Positions 54,586-63,280 of a stretch of DNA of 63,280 bases are shown piece by piece. The notes beneath the pieces were generated by a model. The model ran no database searches. It had not been told where the DNA came from and saw nothing but the letters and a program-made list of their open reading frames with translations. The position numbers and the translations under genes were made by a program. The DNA is from Flavobacterium sp. ACAM 123. GTDB lineage: Bacteria; Bacteroidota; Bacteroidia; Flavobacteriales; Flavobacteriaceae. The stretch covers positions 1 through 63,280 of the forward strand of contig NZ_AJXL01000007.1 of NCBI RefSeq assembly GCF_000264055.1, written 5' to 3'. Position 1 is the first letter of the stretch. The number at the start of each line of letters is the position of its first letter.

Positions 54586-55857
54586 ATGTTACAAATTGCA
54601 TTTATTAGAGAGAATCAAGAGAAGGTAATCCAAGCTTTGGCAAAAAGGAATATGGATGCCAAAAGTATTGTGGAAGATGTCTTACAATTAGACGCGCAAC
54701 GTCGTGCTACGCAAGTAGAATTGGATGGTATTTTGGCTGAATCTAATAAATTGTCCAAAGACATTGGCGAAATGATGAAAAACGGCGAGAAATCGAAAGC
54801 CGCTATCCTAAAAGAAAAAACGGTTCTAAATAAAGAGAAAAGCAAGAAACTAGCTGAAACGGCTGATGCGATTGCTATTGAGCTTAGTGAGAAACTATAT
54901 TCATTACCCAATCTTCCAGCCGATATTGTACCGGTAGGGAAAACACCTGAGGAAAACATAACCGTTTTTGAAGCGGGTGAAGTTCCTGTTTTATATAAAG
55001 GAGCTCAGCCACACTGGGAATTAGTTAAAAAATACGACATCATTGACTTCGAGTTGGGAAATAAAATCGCAGGAGCGGGATTTCCTGTTTACAAGGGCAA
55101 AGGAGCACGATTACAGCGTGCTTTAATTAATTATTTCTTAGATAAAAATACAGCAGCGGGTTACAATGAAGTACAAGTGCCTCATATGGTAAACGAAGCC
55201 TCTGCATACGGAACGGGACAATTGCCAGACAAAGAAGGGCAAATGTATCATGACGCTACCGATAATTTATATTTAATTCCTACGGCTGAGGTTCCGGTAA
55301 CGAACCTGTTTAGAGATGTTATCTTAAACGAAAATGAACTGCCTGTTCTTACAACAGCTTATACGCCTTGTTTTCGTCGTGAAGCAGGTTCGTATGGCGC
55401 ACATGTGCGTGGATTGAATCGTTTGCATCAATTCGACAAAGTGGAAATCGTACGTGTGGAGCACCCTGATAAGTCATATGAAGCTTTAGATGGAATGGTC
55501 GAACATGTAAAAGGCCTCCTTAACGAATTGAAATTACCGTATAGAATCTTACGCCTTTGTGGAGGAGACATGGGATTCACATCGGCATTAACTTATGATT
55601 TCGAAGTGTTTTCTACCGCACAAGATCGTTGGTTAGAAATTAGCTCGGTTTCTAACTTTGAAACTTTCCAAGCAAATCGTTTGAAACTGCGTTTCAAAGA
55701 TAAAGACGGAAAAAACCAATTGGCACACACGCTTAACGGAAGTGCACTTGCTTTGCCAAGAGTACTGGCAGGAATCCTTGAAAATTATCAGACAGCGGAA
55801 GGAATCGTAATACCTGAAGTTTTACGTCCGTATTGCGGGTTTGATATTATAGACTAA
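54586..55857 (+). CDS. serS: Seryl-tRNA synthetase
   Basis: Class II synthetase charging tRNA-Ser. The 423 residues include an N-terminal long antiparallel coiled coil (about 30-110), then the catalytic domain with motif 2 TPCFRREAGSYG and motif 3 in NGSALALPRVLAGILENYQ. It heads a run of plus-strand genes (TPR protein, DUF4286, rsmA, mgtE, proC). Confidence 0.97.
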   Translation: MLQIAFIRENQEKVIQALAKRNMDAKSIVEDVLQLDAQRRATQVELDGILAESNKLSKDIGEMMKNGEKSKAAILKEKTVLNKEKSKKLAETADAIAIELSEKLYSLPNLPADIVPVGKTPEENITVFEAGEVPVLYKGAQPHWELVKKYDIIDFELGNKIAGAGFPVYKGKGARLQRALINYFLDKNTAAGYNEVQVPHMVNEASAYGTGQLPDKEGQMYHDATDNLYLIPTAEVPVTNLFRDVILNENELPVLTTAYTPCFRREAGSYGAHVRGLNRLHQFDKVEIVRVEHPDKSYEALDGMVEHVKGLLNELKLPYRILRLCGGDMGFTSALTYDFEVFSTAQDRWLEISSVSNFETFQANRLKLRFKDKDGKNQLAHTLNGSALALPRVLAGILENYQTAEGIVIPEVLRPYCGFDIID

Positions 55858-55958
55858 TTATTTTAGTCATCGGTCTCCGTTTTCAGTCTATAACTTCGCG
55901 ACTAAAAACGTTGACTCAAAACATCGACTGAAAACTGAAAACCTGAAAATTGCGATTT

Positions 55959-57737
55959 ATGAAAAAGCTCTTTCTTTATATCACTTTGTCATTCTCGCTG
56001 TTTGCGTTTGCTCAAAACGAACAATTAGCGCAGTATTATTATGACAAGGGCGATTTTGAAAAGGCCAAAATGGGTTATGAGGAATTGTTGCTCGTCGTTC
56101 CTCAAAACATGCAGTATTTCTTAAGGACTGTTGATTGTTACCAGCAATTGGAGCAATTTGACAGCGCGGAGAAAGCAATCACAACCCGACTTAATAAATA
56201 CAATCAGGGAAATCTTTTAGTGGAATTGGGTTATAACTTTCAGTTGCAAGAGAATGAGGCTAAAGCCAAAATTTACTACGACCAAGCGATAGAGCTAATC
56301 AAGAAAAATCCGAATGAAGTCTATGGCATAGCAAGCACATTCGAAAAAAAAGTACTGCTGGATTATGCTTTGAAATCCTACCAAACGGCGACAGATTTAG
56401 AACCCAAATATAATTTTAATTATCAGAAAGGATTGCTTTACGGGCAATTGGGAAATACAGAAATGATGATTTCCACTTTTTTAGATGAATCGTATGCGAA
56501 TCCGCAAAATTCGATACTAATCCAAAATCAATTGTCTCGCTTCATGTCAGATGATAGTGATGCTAACTTTAGTGAGACACTTAGAAAAGAATTGATAGTT
56601 CGGGTCCAAAAAATTCAAGATCTGTTTTGGAACCATTATTTGAGTTGGTTTTACGTCCAACAAAAAGAGTTTTCAAAAGCCTTTATTCAAGAAAAAGCCA
56701 TCTATAAACGCAACCCGGAATCGCTGTCCAATATTGTCAATTTAGCATATCTTGCCGTTGAAGAAGACGATCAGGAAATTGCCGTTGCAATTTTAGGTTT
56801 TGTACTGGAAAACACCAAGGATCTCGAATTGTTGGTGCAGGCAAATACCTATTTGATGAGAATAAAAATAGATAAGGCGAAGGAAAAAGATTTTGCAACT
56901 ATCAATGCAGAAATAGAGGGTTTGCTGACAGAATATGAAATCAGCCCATTTACCTTATCTTTGCAATTAATTCAGGCACATTTTGTAGCTTTTAATTTAA
57001 ACAATCCGGAGCAAGGGAGAGCAATCATCAAAAAAGCGCTTGACTTGCGACTGAATGATTATGAAGTGGCTCAGGCCAAAATGGAATTAGCAGATATTTT
57101 ACTTTTCGAAGAAAAATTCAATCAGGCATTAATTTATTATTCTCAGATTGAGATGGATTTGAAAAATGATGTGGTGGGGCATGAAGCGAGTCTAAAAGCA
57201 GCTAAAACGAGTTATTTTAAAACTGATTTTGTGTGGGCATTGAAACAGTTCAAGGAATTAAAATCAGCTAATACCCAACTGATAGCAAATGATGCATTAG
57301 AATATTTCCTGCTAATAAATGACAACACTGCAGCTGATTCAACACAAACAGCCCTGAAAGAATTTGCAAAAGGAGATTATCTTTTATATCAGAATAGAGA
57401 TCAAGAAGCGATAATTCAATTTCAATCGATCTTAGGAAAGTATAAAGGGCAGGAAATAGAAGCGGTTACCTTGTTGCGTTTAGGAAAGGTCTATGAGAAA
57501 ATGGCTGACTACACTTTGGCTTTAAGCCAATATCAAGAAATTATTGACCGTCATAGCGATGGAATTTATATCGATGAGGCTTTATTTTTCTCGGCTGAGA
57601 TATATAATAAAAAGTTAAAAGAAACAGATAAAGCCAAGCCGCTATATGAAAAGATAATTTTCAATCACGAAGACAGTATCTACTTTGTGCAAGCCAGAAA
57701 AAGCTTCAGACAACTGCGTGGAGACACTAATTTATAA
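55959..57737 (+). CDS. Exported tetratricopeptide-repeat protein
   Basis: About 592 residues with signal peptide MKKLFLYITLSFSLFAFAQ, then roughly ten or more TPR-like helix pairs over the whole length (for example AQYYYDKGDFEKAKMGYEEL and LRLGKVYEKMADYTLALSQY). It is probably a periplasmic scaffold that binds other proteins. The ORF can begin at TTG three codons earlier, but ATG at 55959 fits the signal. It sits between serS and rsmA, an arrangement I associate with flavobacteria. Confidence 0.85.
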   Translation: MKKLFLYITLSFSLFAFAQNEQLAQYYYDKGDFEKAKMGYEELLLVVPQNMQYFLRTVDCYQQLEQFDSAEKAITTRLNKYNQGNLLVELGYNFQLQENEAKAKIYYDQAIELIKKNPNEVYGIASTFEKKVLLDYALKSYQTATDLEPKYNFNYQKGLLYGQLGNTEMMISTFLDESYANPQNSILIQNQLSRFMSDDSDANFSETLRKELIVRVQKIQDLFWNHYLSWFYVQQKEFSKAFIQEKAIYKRNPESLSNIVNLAYLAVEEDDQEIAVAILGFVLENTKDLELLVQANTYLMRIKIDKAKEKDFATINAEIEGLLTEYEISPFTLSLQLIQAHFVAFNLNNPEQGRAIIKKALDLRLNDYEVAQAKMELADILLFEEKFNQALIYYSQIEMDLKNDVVGHEASLKAAKTSYFKTDFVWALKQFKELKSANTQLIANDALEYFLLINDNTAADSTQTALKEFAKGDYLLYQNRDQEAIIQFQSILGKYKGQEIEAVTLLRLGKVYEKMADYTLALSQYQEIIDRHSDGIYIDEALFFSAEIYNKKLKETDKAKPLYEKIIFNHEDSIYFVQARKSFRQLRGDTNL

Positions 57738-57796
57738 AAGAGCTCAACTATTTAATCGATTAAACAGTTGAATTAATAACCAGTTAAATAAAAAAG

Positions 57797-58108
57797 ATGA
57801 TAATATACAACGTTACCACAAACATACATGAAAGCGTTCATGACCAATGGATGATATGGATGCAGCACAAACATATTCCTGAGATTTTGGCTACAGGAAA
57901 ATTTACTGCCGCCAGATTAGTTCGCGTATTAATAGAAGAAGAAATGGGAGGTGTGACATATTCAGCTCAGTACACAACAGATAGTAAGGAGACACTGGAA
58001 AAATATTACCAAGAAGATGCGCTAGGATTCCGTGAAGAAGGAGCAAAGTTGTTTGGAGAAAAAATGCTAGCCTTTAGAACAGAATTAGAAGTGATTTCTG
58101 AACACTAA
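57797..58108 (+). CDS. DUF4286 family protein
   Basis: A 103-residue cytoplasmic ferredoxin-like-fold protein of unknown function. YNVTTNIHESVHDQWMIWMQ and TYSAQYTTDSKETLEKY are the family's hallmarks. It lies between the TPR gene and rsmA on the same strand, in short spacing. Confidence 0.85.
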   Translation: MIIYNVTTNIHESVHDQWMIWMQHKHIPEILATGKFTAARLVRVLIEEEMGGVTYSAQYTTDSKETLEKYYQEDALGFREEGAKLFGEKMLAFRTELEVISEH

Positions 58109-58233
58109 ATTCAGTATTCAGTTTTAAGCGTTCAGGCAATAGTCGGGAGCCTGCTTTAGCGTAGTCGCTAAAAGTAAGTTACAATCAAAATTACACTTAG
58201 TGCCTTAGTGCCTTTGTGGTAAAACAGAAGAAA

Positions 58234-59013
58234 ATGGAAAAAGTAAAAGCCAAAAAACACCTCGGACAACACTTCTTGAAAGATGAAAGTATCGCTAAAG
58301 ATATAGCGGATACGTTGGACTTGGAAGGGTATGATGATATACTGGAGATAGGACCTGGAATGGGCGTTTTAACTAAATATTTGTTAGAAAAACCAGTTAC
58401 CACGTATGTAATTGAAATCGATACGGAATCCGTAACCTACTTGGACGAAAATTATCCAAAATTAAAGGATAAGATTATTTCAAAAGATTTTTTGAGGTAC
58501 AATATTAATGAAGTTTTTGAGGGCAAGCAGTTCGCTATAATCGGGAATTTTCCCTATAATATTTCGACGCAAATTGTCTTTCGAACATTAGAATACCGCG
58601 ATCAGATTCCTGAATTTGCAGGGATGTTCCAAAAGGAGGTTGCGCAGCGTATTTGTGAAAAGAAAGGAACTAAAGCATACGGAATTTTATCAGTTTTAGT
58701 GCAGGCATTTTATGATGCAGAATATCTGTTTACGGTAGATGAAAATGTTTTTATTCCTCCGCCAAAAGTAAAATCAGGTGTTTTACGTTTGCGCAGAAAG
58801 AAAGATTATAGTTTGCCTTGCGGAGAGAAATTATTTTTCTCGGTGGTTAAAACAGCTTTTCAACAACGTCGAAAGACCATGCGAAACAGTTTGAAAACGA
58901 TGAACCTGTCTGATAGCTTGAGGGAGGACCCGATTTTTGACCTTCGTCCGGAGCAGTTAGACGTAGCGCAATTTATTGAACTTACCCAAAAAATAGAAGC
59001 GGATGGAATTTAA
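58234..59013 (+). CDS. rsmA: 16S rRNA (adenine(1518)-N(6)/adenine(1519)-N(6)) dimethyltransferase RsmA
   Basis: SAM-dependent enzyme that dimethylates the two adenines in the 3'-terminal hairpin of 16S rRNA (also KsgA). HLGQHFLKD opens the domain, [16 protein letters not shown] binds SAM, and the catalytic NFPYNIST lies near 112. Start is at the Met before [11 protein letters not shown] (58234). The 3' end overlaps mgtE by 11 bases, so the two are co-translated. Mild loss of the gene would give kasugamycin resistance in other bacteria. Confidence 0.96.
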   Translation: MEKVKAKKHLGQHFLKDESIAKDIADTLDLEGYDDILEIGPGMGVLTKYLLEKPVTTYVIEIDTESVTYLDENYPKLKDKIISKDFLRYNINEVFEGKQFAIIGNFPYNISTQIVFRTLEYRDQIPEFAGMFQKEVAQRICEKKGTKAYGILSVLVQAFYDAEYLFTVDENVFIPPPKVKSGVLRLRRKKDYSLPCGEKLFFSVVKTAFQQRRKTMRNSLKTMNLSDSLREDPIFDLRPEQLDVAQFIELTQKIEADGI

Positions 59014-60355
59014 AATCAGCAAAAACTTAATACTCGAATTAGAGCAACACATTGTCAATAAGAACGATAAAGAACTGGAAGCTTTATTGAGTGAGGTGCA
59101 CCATGCTGATATTGCTGAGATTTTGGATGAGCTTGATTTTGATGAAGCGACCTATATTTTTAAGGTATTAGACAGTGATAAAACGGCAGAAATTCTTCTT
59201 GAGCTGGAGGATGATTTGCGGGAGAATATATTAAGTAGGCTTTCGCCAAAGGAAATCGCAGAAGAATTAGATGAGCTGGATACGAATGATGCGGCCGATA
59301 TTATTGCTGAGCTTTCTCAGGATTTAAAAGCGGAAGTAATCTCTGAGTTGAATGATCTTGAGCATGCAAAAGACATTGTCGATTTGTTGCGTTATGACGA
59401 GAACTCTGCAGGGGGATTGATGGGAAAAGAGTTAGTAAGGGTGAATGAAAACTGGAATGTGCTGACTTGTGTTAAAGAAATGCGCATCCAGGCTGAGAAC
59501 GTTTCGAGGGTACATTCAATATATGTTGTCGATGATGAAAACAGATTGAAAGGCAGACTTTCATTGAAGGACTTATTGACTACATCAACAAAAACCCATA
59601 TTAGTGATATTTATATCCGTAAGCTAAATTGGGTTAACGTAGATACTGAAGATGTTGAAGTAGCCCGAATCATGCAAAAATATGATTTAGAAGCTATTCC
59701 TGTTGTAGATGAAATGGGACGTTTAGTCGGTCGTATCACCATTGATGACATTATTGACGTTATTAGGGATGAAGCGGATCAAGATTACCAGATGGCAGCG
59801 GGTATCTCTAAAGATGTAGAAGCAGATGATAGTATTTTAGAGCATACGAAAGCCCGTCTACCTTGGTTAGTTTTGGCACTTTTGGGAGGTTTTATTTCCG
59901 TAAAAGTGCTTGGGTTGTTTGAGGGCGCGATGTTGAAGCACGGAGAATTATTCTTTTTTACACCGCTTATTGCTGCGATGGCAGGAAATGTAGGAGTGCA
60001 ATCATCGGCAATTATTGTGCAAGGCTTGGCAAACAACACGTTGAGTGGATCCTTGTTTAGTCGACTGGTGAAAGAGGTATCTCTTAGTTTGCTTAATGGG
60101 TTAATTCTGGCAGTTATACTATTCGTTGGGAGTCATTATCTTTTAGATGTCAAAATTGTTATTGGGGTGATTGTCACTACAGCCTTGGTTTCGGTAATTA
60201 TAATTGCGTCGCTTATAGGAACCTTTGTACCTTTATTGTTGGATAAATTTGGGATTGACCCTGCATTAGCGACAGGTCCGTTTATCACGACAAGTAATGA
60301 TATTTGCGGGATTCTTATCTATTTTTCAATAGCAAGAATTATTTTAGGCTTTTAA
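59003..60355 (+). CDS. mgtE: Magnesium transporter MgtE
   Basis: Mg2+-gated channel of 450 residues. The N-terminal MgtE N domain (superhelical repeats [17 protein letters not shown]) comes first, then two CBS domains (about 135-255) that sense Mg2+. A long plug helix and five membrane helices follow, with [15 protein letters not shown] and [16 protein letters not shown] lining the pore. It overlaps the rsmA stop. Confidence 0.94.
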   Translation: MEFKISKNLILELEQHIVNKNDKELEALLSEVHHADIAEILDELDFDEATYIFKVLDSDKTAEILLELEDDLRENILSRLSPKEIAEELDELDTNDAADIIAELSQDLKAEVISELNDLEHAKDIVDLLRYDENSAGGLMGKELVRVNENWNVLTCVKEMRIQAENVSRVHSIYVVDDENRLKGRLSLKDLLTTSTKTHISDIYIRKLNWVNVDTEDVEVARIMQKYDLEAIPVVDEMGRLVGRITIDDIIDVIRDEADQDYQMAAGISKDVEADDSILEHTKARLPWLVLALLGGFISVKVLGLFEGAMLKHGELFFFTPLIAAMAGNVGVQSSAIIVQGLANNTLSGSLFSRLVKEVSLSLLNGLILAVILFVGSHYLLDVKIVIGVIVTTALVSVIIIASLIGTFVPLLLDKFGIDPALATGPFITTSNDICGILIYFSIARIILGF

Positions 60356-60446
60356 CTGCAGGCTACTGATTTTTGCAGAATAAAATACAGTCGATGATTG
60401 CCGCAATCATGGACCGAAAACAAAAACCAAAAAATCACAAATAGAG

Positions 60447-61223
60447 ATGAAAGTACATATAATAGGAGGGGGAAACCTCGGAACTTCAATCGCAATAGGA
60501 ATATCTAAATTTTCGAAAAACAATCAGGTTACCATCACTAGAAGAAATACGGTTAGTATTGCTCATCTTGAAAATAGCGGGATAACGGTTTCTTCAGATA
60601 ATACACACAACATTGAAGAGGCTGATTTAGTTATTCTTACTGTAAAGCCTTATCAAGTGGATGTTGTTTTGGCTGATATACTCCAAAAAATTACAAACAA
60701 AACAATTGCTTCCGCAGTAAGTGGTTTGTCTATCGAAGTGCTGCAAAGTAAGATAGGCGATGGAAATCATGCGATGCGAATCATGCCTAATATTGCGTCA
60801 CGATTTGGAGAGTCTGCAACGTGTATTTCATTCAGTGAAAATAATAAAGCGCAAGCCCAGCCTGTTATCGCTTTATTTGAAGATCTTGGCACAGCTCCCG
60901 TTATCGATGAAAAATTAATGGATGCCGCTACTGTTTTGGCAGCGAGCGGAACCGCTTTTGCCCTGCGTTACATTAGAGCATCAATGCAGGCAGGTATCGA
61001 AATAGGATTTGATTGGAAAACAGCATTGGCTATTTCGGCGCAAACCGTGAAGGGAGCGGCAGAAATGTTAATGGAAGAACAAGTACATCCAGAACAGTTA
61101 ATTGACAGGGTAACTACTCCTAAAGGCTGCACCATTGCTGGACTTAATGAAATGGAGATGCACGGATTTAGCTCTTCGCTGATACGAGGAATCAAAGCCT
61201 CTTTAACTCAAATAAAAGGTTAA
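60447..61223 (+). CDS. proC: Pyrroline-5-carboxylate reductase
   Basis: NADPH-dependent last step of proline synthesis. The 258 residues contain the nucleotide-binding GGGNLGTSIA at the N terminus and the C-terminal helical domain with VTTPKGCTIAGLNEME, the family's signature. It follows mgtE by 90 bases on the same strand. Confidence 0.95.
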   Translation: MKVHIIGGGNLGTSIAIGISKFSKNNQVTITRRNTVSIAHLENSGITVSSDNTHNIEEADLVILTVKPYQVDVVLADILQKITNKTIASAVSGLSIEVLQSKIGDGNHAMRIMPNIASRFGESATCISFSENNKAQAQPVIALFEDLGTAPVIDEKLMDAATVLAASGTAFALRYIRASMQAGIEIGFDWKTALAISAQTVKGAAEMLMEEQVHPEQLIDRVTTPKGCTIAGLNEMEMHGFSSSLIRGIKASLTQIKG

Positions 61224-61460
61224 TTTTAATTTTTTATAGCGTAAATGTGTAAGTCGGATTAGTATAAAAATCTTGCAGTCAGTGCAGTATACTTACTTTT
61301 AAAACAACAGGTACTTCATCGGATTAAAATGCGATACGTCGAAAAAAAGGGGAAGAGTTTTCTTTGAAACATAATAAAACGTAAATTTACTTCACCCCAC
61401 TATTCTACTCTTGCCCTTCTAATTAATGGTATAATTGAAAACTAATAATTAATATACATT
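61224..61460. other. Intergenic stretch without features
   Basis: AT-rich DNA. No frame, hairpin or repeat member was recognised. Confidence 0.4.
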
Positions 61461-61622
61461 ATGATGAAAAAACTACTTTACCATTTTTACGAGAGGATTT
61501 CTAATTTTTTATTTGGCGGGCAAAACGTTTCACCATTTTAAAGGATTGAACCAGGTGTTTTAAAAGAACCTATTTATGATAGTACTTCATGGGAATACTA
61601 TAAACTGGAAAACCATTTCTAA
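61461..61622 (+). pseudogene. Very small gene with an in-frame stop
   Basis: ATG at 61461 reads MMKKLLYHFYERISNFLFGG and QNVSPF, then TAA, and continues in the same frame RIEPGVLKEPIYDSTSWEYY to KLENHF and TAA. The second part is protein-like and ends right inside the terminator hairpin, so a 53-residue protein appears to have been cut by one nonsense codon. A 26-residue peptide could still be made. Low certainty. Confidence 0.4.
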
Positions 61623-61650
61623 ATTGAAATAATTTAGAAATGGTTTTTTT
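61609..61650 (+). terminator. Strong intrinsic terminator
   Basis: AAACCATTTCTAAATT / AATTTAGAAATGGTTT with loop GAAAT, then a T run. It overlaps the end of the small frame that starts at 61461, so it terminates that transcript (and perhaps that of proC). Confidence 0.8.
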
Positions 61651-61789
61651 GATTTTCACCAGTTCGAAATTACAATCTACGTGATTCGTTTAGCAATTAT
61701 GGTTATTTATTAGTTGGAAAATGCATGATATTAAAACAATAAAAGGTATTTTTTCGTTAATTTTGGTTTCTAAACGTAGAAACATTTTC

Positions 61790-62770
61790 ATGGATATTAA
61801 AATTCTTCATATTGACAGCAACAATGCCACTTTGATGGGGCAATTGCAGGAATTAGGTTTTGAAAATCACGAAGACTTCACTTCTTCAAAAGAAGAAATT
61901 GAGGCCAAAATACAGTCTTATCAAGGGATTGTAATTCGAAGCCGATTCAAAATTGATAAGACTTTTTTAGATAAAGCAATAAATTTACAATTTATTGCTC
62001 GTGTTGGTGCCGGACTAGAAAGTATCGATTGTGACTATGCAGCGTCAAAAAACATTTCGCTCATTGCTGCTCCTGAAGGGAATAGAAATGCGGTTGCTGA
62101 GCATACCTTAGGAATGATTTTATCGCTTTTTAACAACCTGAATAAAGCGGACAAGGAAATTCGATCGGGACACTGGAATCGGGAAAGCAATAGAGGACAT
62201 GAACTGGATGGTAAAACGGTAGGCATTATAGGCTACGGCAATATGGGAAAATGCTTTGCCAAAAAGCTGCGTGGTTTTGAAGTGGAAGTGCTTTGCCATG
62301 ATATTCAGGAGAATGTGGGAGATGCTAACGCAAAACAGGTTTCTCTGGAAGAATTACAACAAAAAGCAGATGTGTTGAGTTTGCATATTCCCTGGACATC
62401 GGAAACCAATAAAATGGTTGACGCTAGTTTTATAGCTGCTTTTGCAAAGCCTTTTTGGATTTTCAACACCTCCAGAGGCAAAAACATAGTAACGGCAGAT
62501 CTGGCAGCTGCTTTGTCGACAGGAAAGGTTTTAGGAGCAGGGTTAGATGTGTTAGAGTATGAGAAATTATCCTTTGAGACGCTTTTTCAAGAAGAGAATA
62601 CGCCCGAGGCTTTTCAAAACCTATTAGAAGCGGACAATCTTATATTGACACCTCATGTTGCTGGTTGGACGTTCGAGAGTCATGAACGGTTAGCGCAAGT
62701 TATTGTAGATAAGATTAAAGCACAGTACTTTGATGAAGACAAAGCAAGGATTGATGAAAAAGGATTATAA
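61790..62770 (+). CDS. D-2-hydroxyacid dehydrogenase (phosphoglycerate dehydrogenase-like)
   Basis: About 326 residues from M at 61790. The NAD domain motif VGIIGYGNMGKCFAKKL sits near 145, the catalytic Arg in RVGAGLESIDCDYA or NTSRGKN and the catalytic His in LTPHVAGWTFES. No regulatory ACT domain is present, and the protein ends after the dehydrogenase core, so serine synthesis is possible but any 2-hydroxyacid could be the substrate. I start at MDIKILHID (61790), where the fold begins; the longer frame adds 23 residues upstream. Confidence 0.9.
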   Translation: MDIKILHIDSNNATLMGQLQELGFENHEDFTSSKEEIEAKIQSYQGIVIRSRFKIDKTFLDKAINLQFIARVGAGLESIDCDYAASKNISLIAAPEGNRNAVAEHTLGMILSLFNNLNKADKEIRSGHWNRESNRGHELDGKTVGIIGYGNMGKCFAKKLRGFEVEVLCHDIQENVGDANAKQVSLEELQQKADVLSLHIPWTSETNKMVDASFIAAFAKPFWIFNTSRGKNIVTADLAAALSTGKVLGAGLDVLEYEKLSFETLFQEENTPEAFQNLLEADNLILTPHVAGWTFESHERLAQVIVDKIKAQYFDEDKARIDEKGL

Positions 62771-62903
62771 GAATAGGGAACTATTTTTGAAGCTAAAAAA
62801 GCTTAAATTTTTGATTTCTTGCGGCAGTAAATTTGGTGAAATTTTGGATTCCGAAGCAAACAAAATGGAATTTCAGGAGCTGGTTGATCCCGTTTTTAAA
62901 TAA
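62754..62903 (+). CDS. Small hypothetical protein overlapping the dehydrogenase end
   Basis: ATG at 62754 is inside the last codons of the dehydrogenase (17-base overlap, other frame). It gives 49 residues, MKKDYKNRELFLKLKKLKFL to ELVDPVFK, basic then acidic. The overlap and even composition suggest coupled expression, but the size makes it uncertain. Confidence 0.4.
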   Translation: MKKDYKNRELFLKLKKLKFLISCGSKFGEILDSEANKMEFQELVDPVFK

Positions 62904-62950
62904 AATTGTATATATTTAATCTTTGGATATCAATCAAATAATCACTTAAT

Positions 62951-63232
62951 ATGGAAAATGCAAACCAGGAACATTGGAACAATCCACAACCGGTTAAAGT
63001 CGACAACAAAAAAATAGCTGCAGGTTTATTAGCGATTCTTCTGGCGCCTTTTGGAATTCATAAGTTCCTTTTAGGATATACACAGGAAGGAATAATCTGG
63101 CTTGTTATTAGTCTTTTCACCTGTGGTACAGTTACGGCATTGCTTGGTCTTATAGAAGGAATAGTTTACTTGACTAAATCAGATGAAGAGTTTTATCAAA
63201 CCTATCAGGTAAATAAAAAAGGATGGTTTTAA
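62951..63232 (+). CDS. TM2 domain membrane protein
   Basis: A 93-residue protein with two membrane helices joined by a short turn: IAAGLLAILLAPFGIHKFLLG (TM2 signature, G-x-H-K-F-x-L-G) and IIWLVISLFTCGTVTALLGLIEG. It is of the family found in many Bacteroidota as small membrane proteins of unknown role. The N-terminal 20 residues are hydrophilic and Asn-rich. Confidence 0.88.
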   Translation: MENANQEHWNNPQPVKVDNKKIAAGLLAILLAPFGIHKFLLGYTQEGIIWLVISLFTCGTVTALLGLIEGIVYLTKSDEEFYQTYQVNKKGWF

Positions 63233-63280
63233 TAACAATTATATTTACGTGTTAGTTTAATAAGGTTCTGGTATAAACAT

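Noticed and set aside
1-63280. tRNA, rRNA, riboswitch or CRISPR array
   Set aside because: I found no TTCGAATC-type T-arm, no 16S/23S stretch, no recognised riboswitch core and no regular spaced repeat.

Overview
The window reads as a low-GC chromosome segment of a Flavobacteriaceae member, most likely a Flavobacterium. The evidence is a gliding-motility lipoprotein gene (gldH) in the ricT-like/gldH/PBP1A order, SusC/FecA-type TonB receptors, a CrtY lycopene cyclase, Feo with a tiny FeoB-associated Cys-rich protein, M13 peptidases, and repeated TAnnTTTG promoter -7 elements. I saw no rRNA, tRNA, CRISPR array, prophage or intact insertion sequence.

Layout. 1-7.7 kb (minus): scoA/scoB CoA-transferase genes separated by a dead four-helix-bundle gene, then a ricT-like/gldH/PBP1A operon and tRNA hydroxylase trhO. 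7.7-15.1 kb: gene-poor ground with several gene remnants, copies of a dispersed hairpin repeat, and a selU-selD reading frame. 15.1-19.9 kb (minus): bacilliredoxin, lycopene cyclase, a secreted thioredoxin-like protein and a TonB receptor. 19.9-29.6 kb is a metal block: NRAMP-UspA transporter, MntR/DtxR regulator and ZIP transporter on plus; FeoB-associated peptide, FecA-like receptor, feoB, feoA and an SCO-type copper protein on minus. 29.7-34.1 kb: tandem M13 metallopeptidase paralogues, each ending in the same terminator hairpin. 34.2-36.4 kb: a candidate antibacterial effector locus, with a secreted protein carrying a Tae4-like peptidoglycan amidase domain followed by a small secreted candidate immunity protein; both genes are interrupted. 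36.5-51 kb (minus): transporters, an M28 peptidase, a GNAT-nitrilase fusion, an HDAC-family amidohydrolase, OmpA and metG. 51.6-63.2 kb (mostly plus): small membrane proteins, a DMP19-like protein, a dead OmpA-type barrel, serS, a TPR protein, rsmA, mgtE, proC, a 2-hydroxyacid dehydrogenase and a TM2 protein.

How genes work together. The metal block links outer-membrane uptake (two TonB receptors), inner-membrane import (NRAMP, ZIP, FeoAB) and a metal-sensing repressor. An 11-bp motif is shared by the fecA-like and feoA leaders, and a TTTAG-N6-CTAAA palindrome lies between the receptor and NRAMP genes. Two tRNA wobble-uridine modification functions (TrhO; SelU with its selenophosphate supplier SelD) lie about 5 kb apart.

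Three themes deserve attention: the Tae4-like effector/immunity locus; a family of at least five dispersed hairpin repeats with conserved flanks and variable stems; and four genes whose structure depends on the length of an A7/A8 run (gldH, a lipoprotein gene, the selU-selD junction, and the immunity candidate). The last could be sequence error, slippage-based expression or recent decay.
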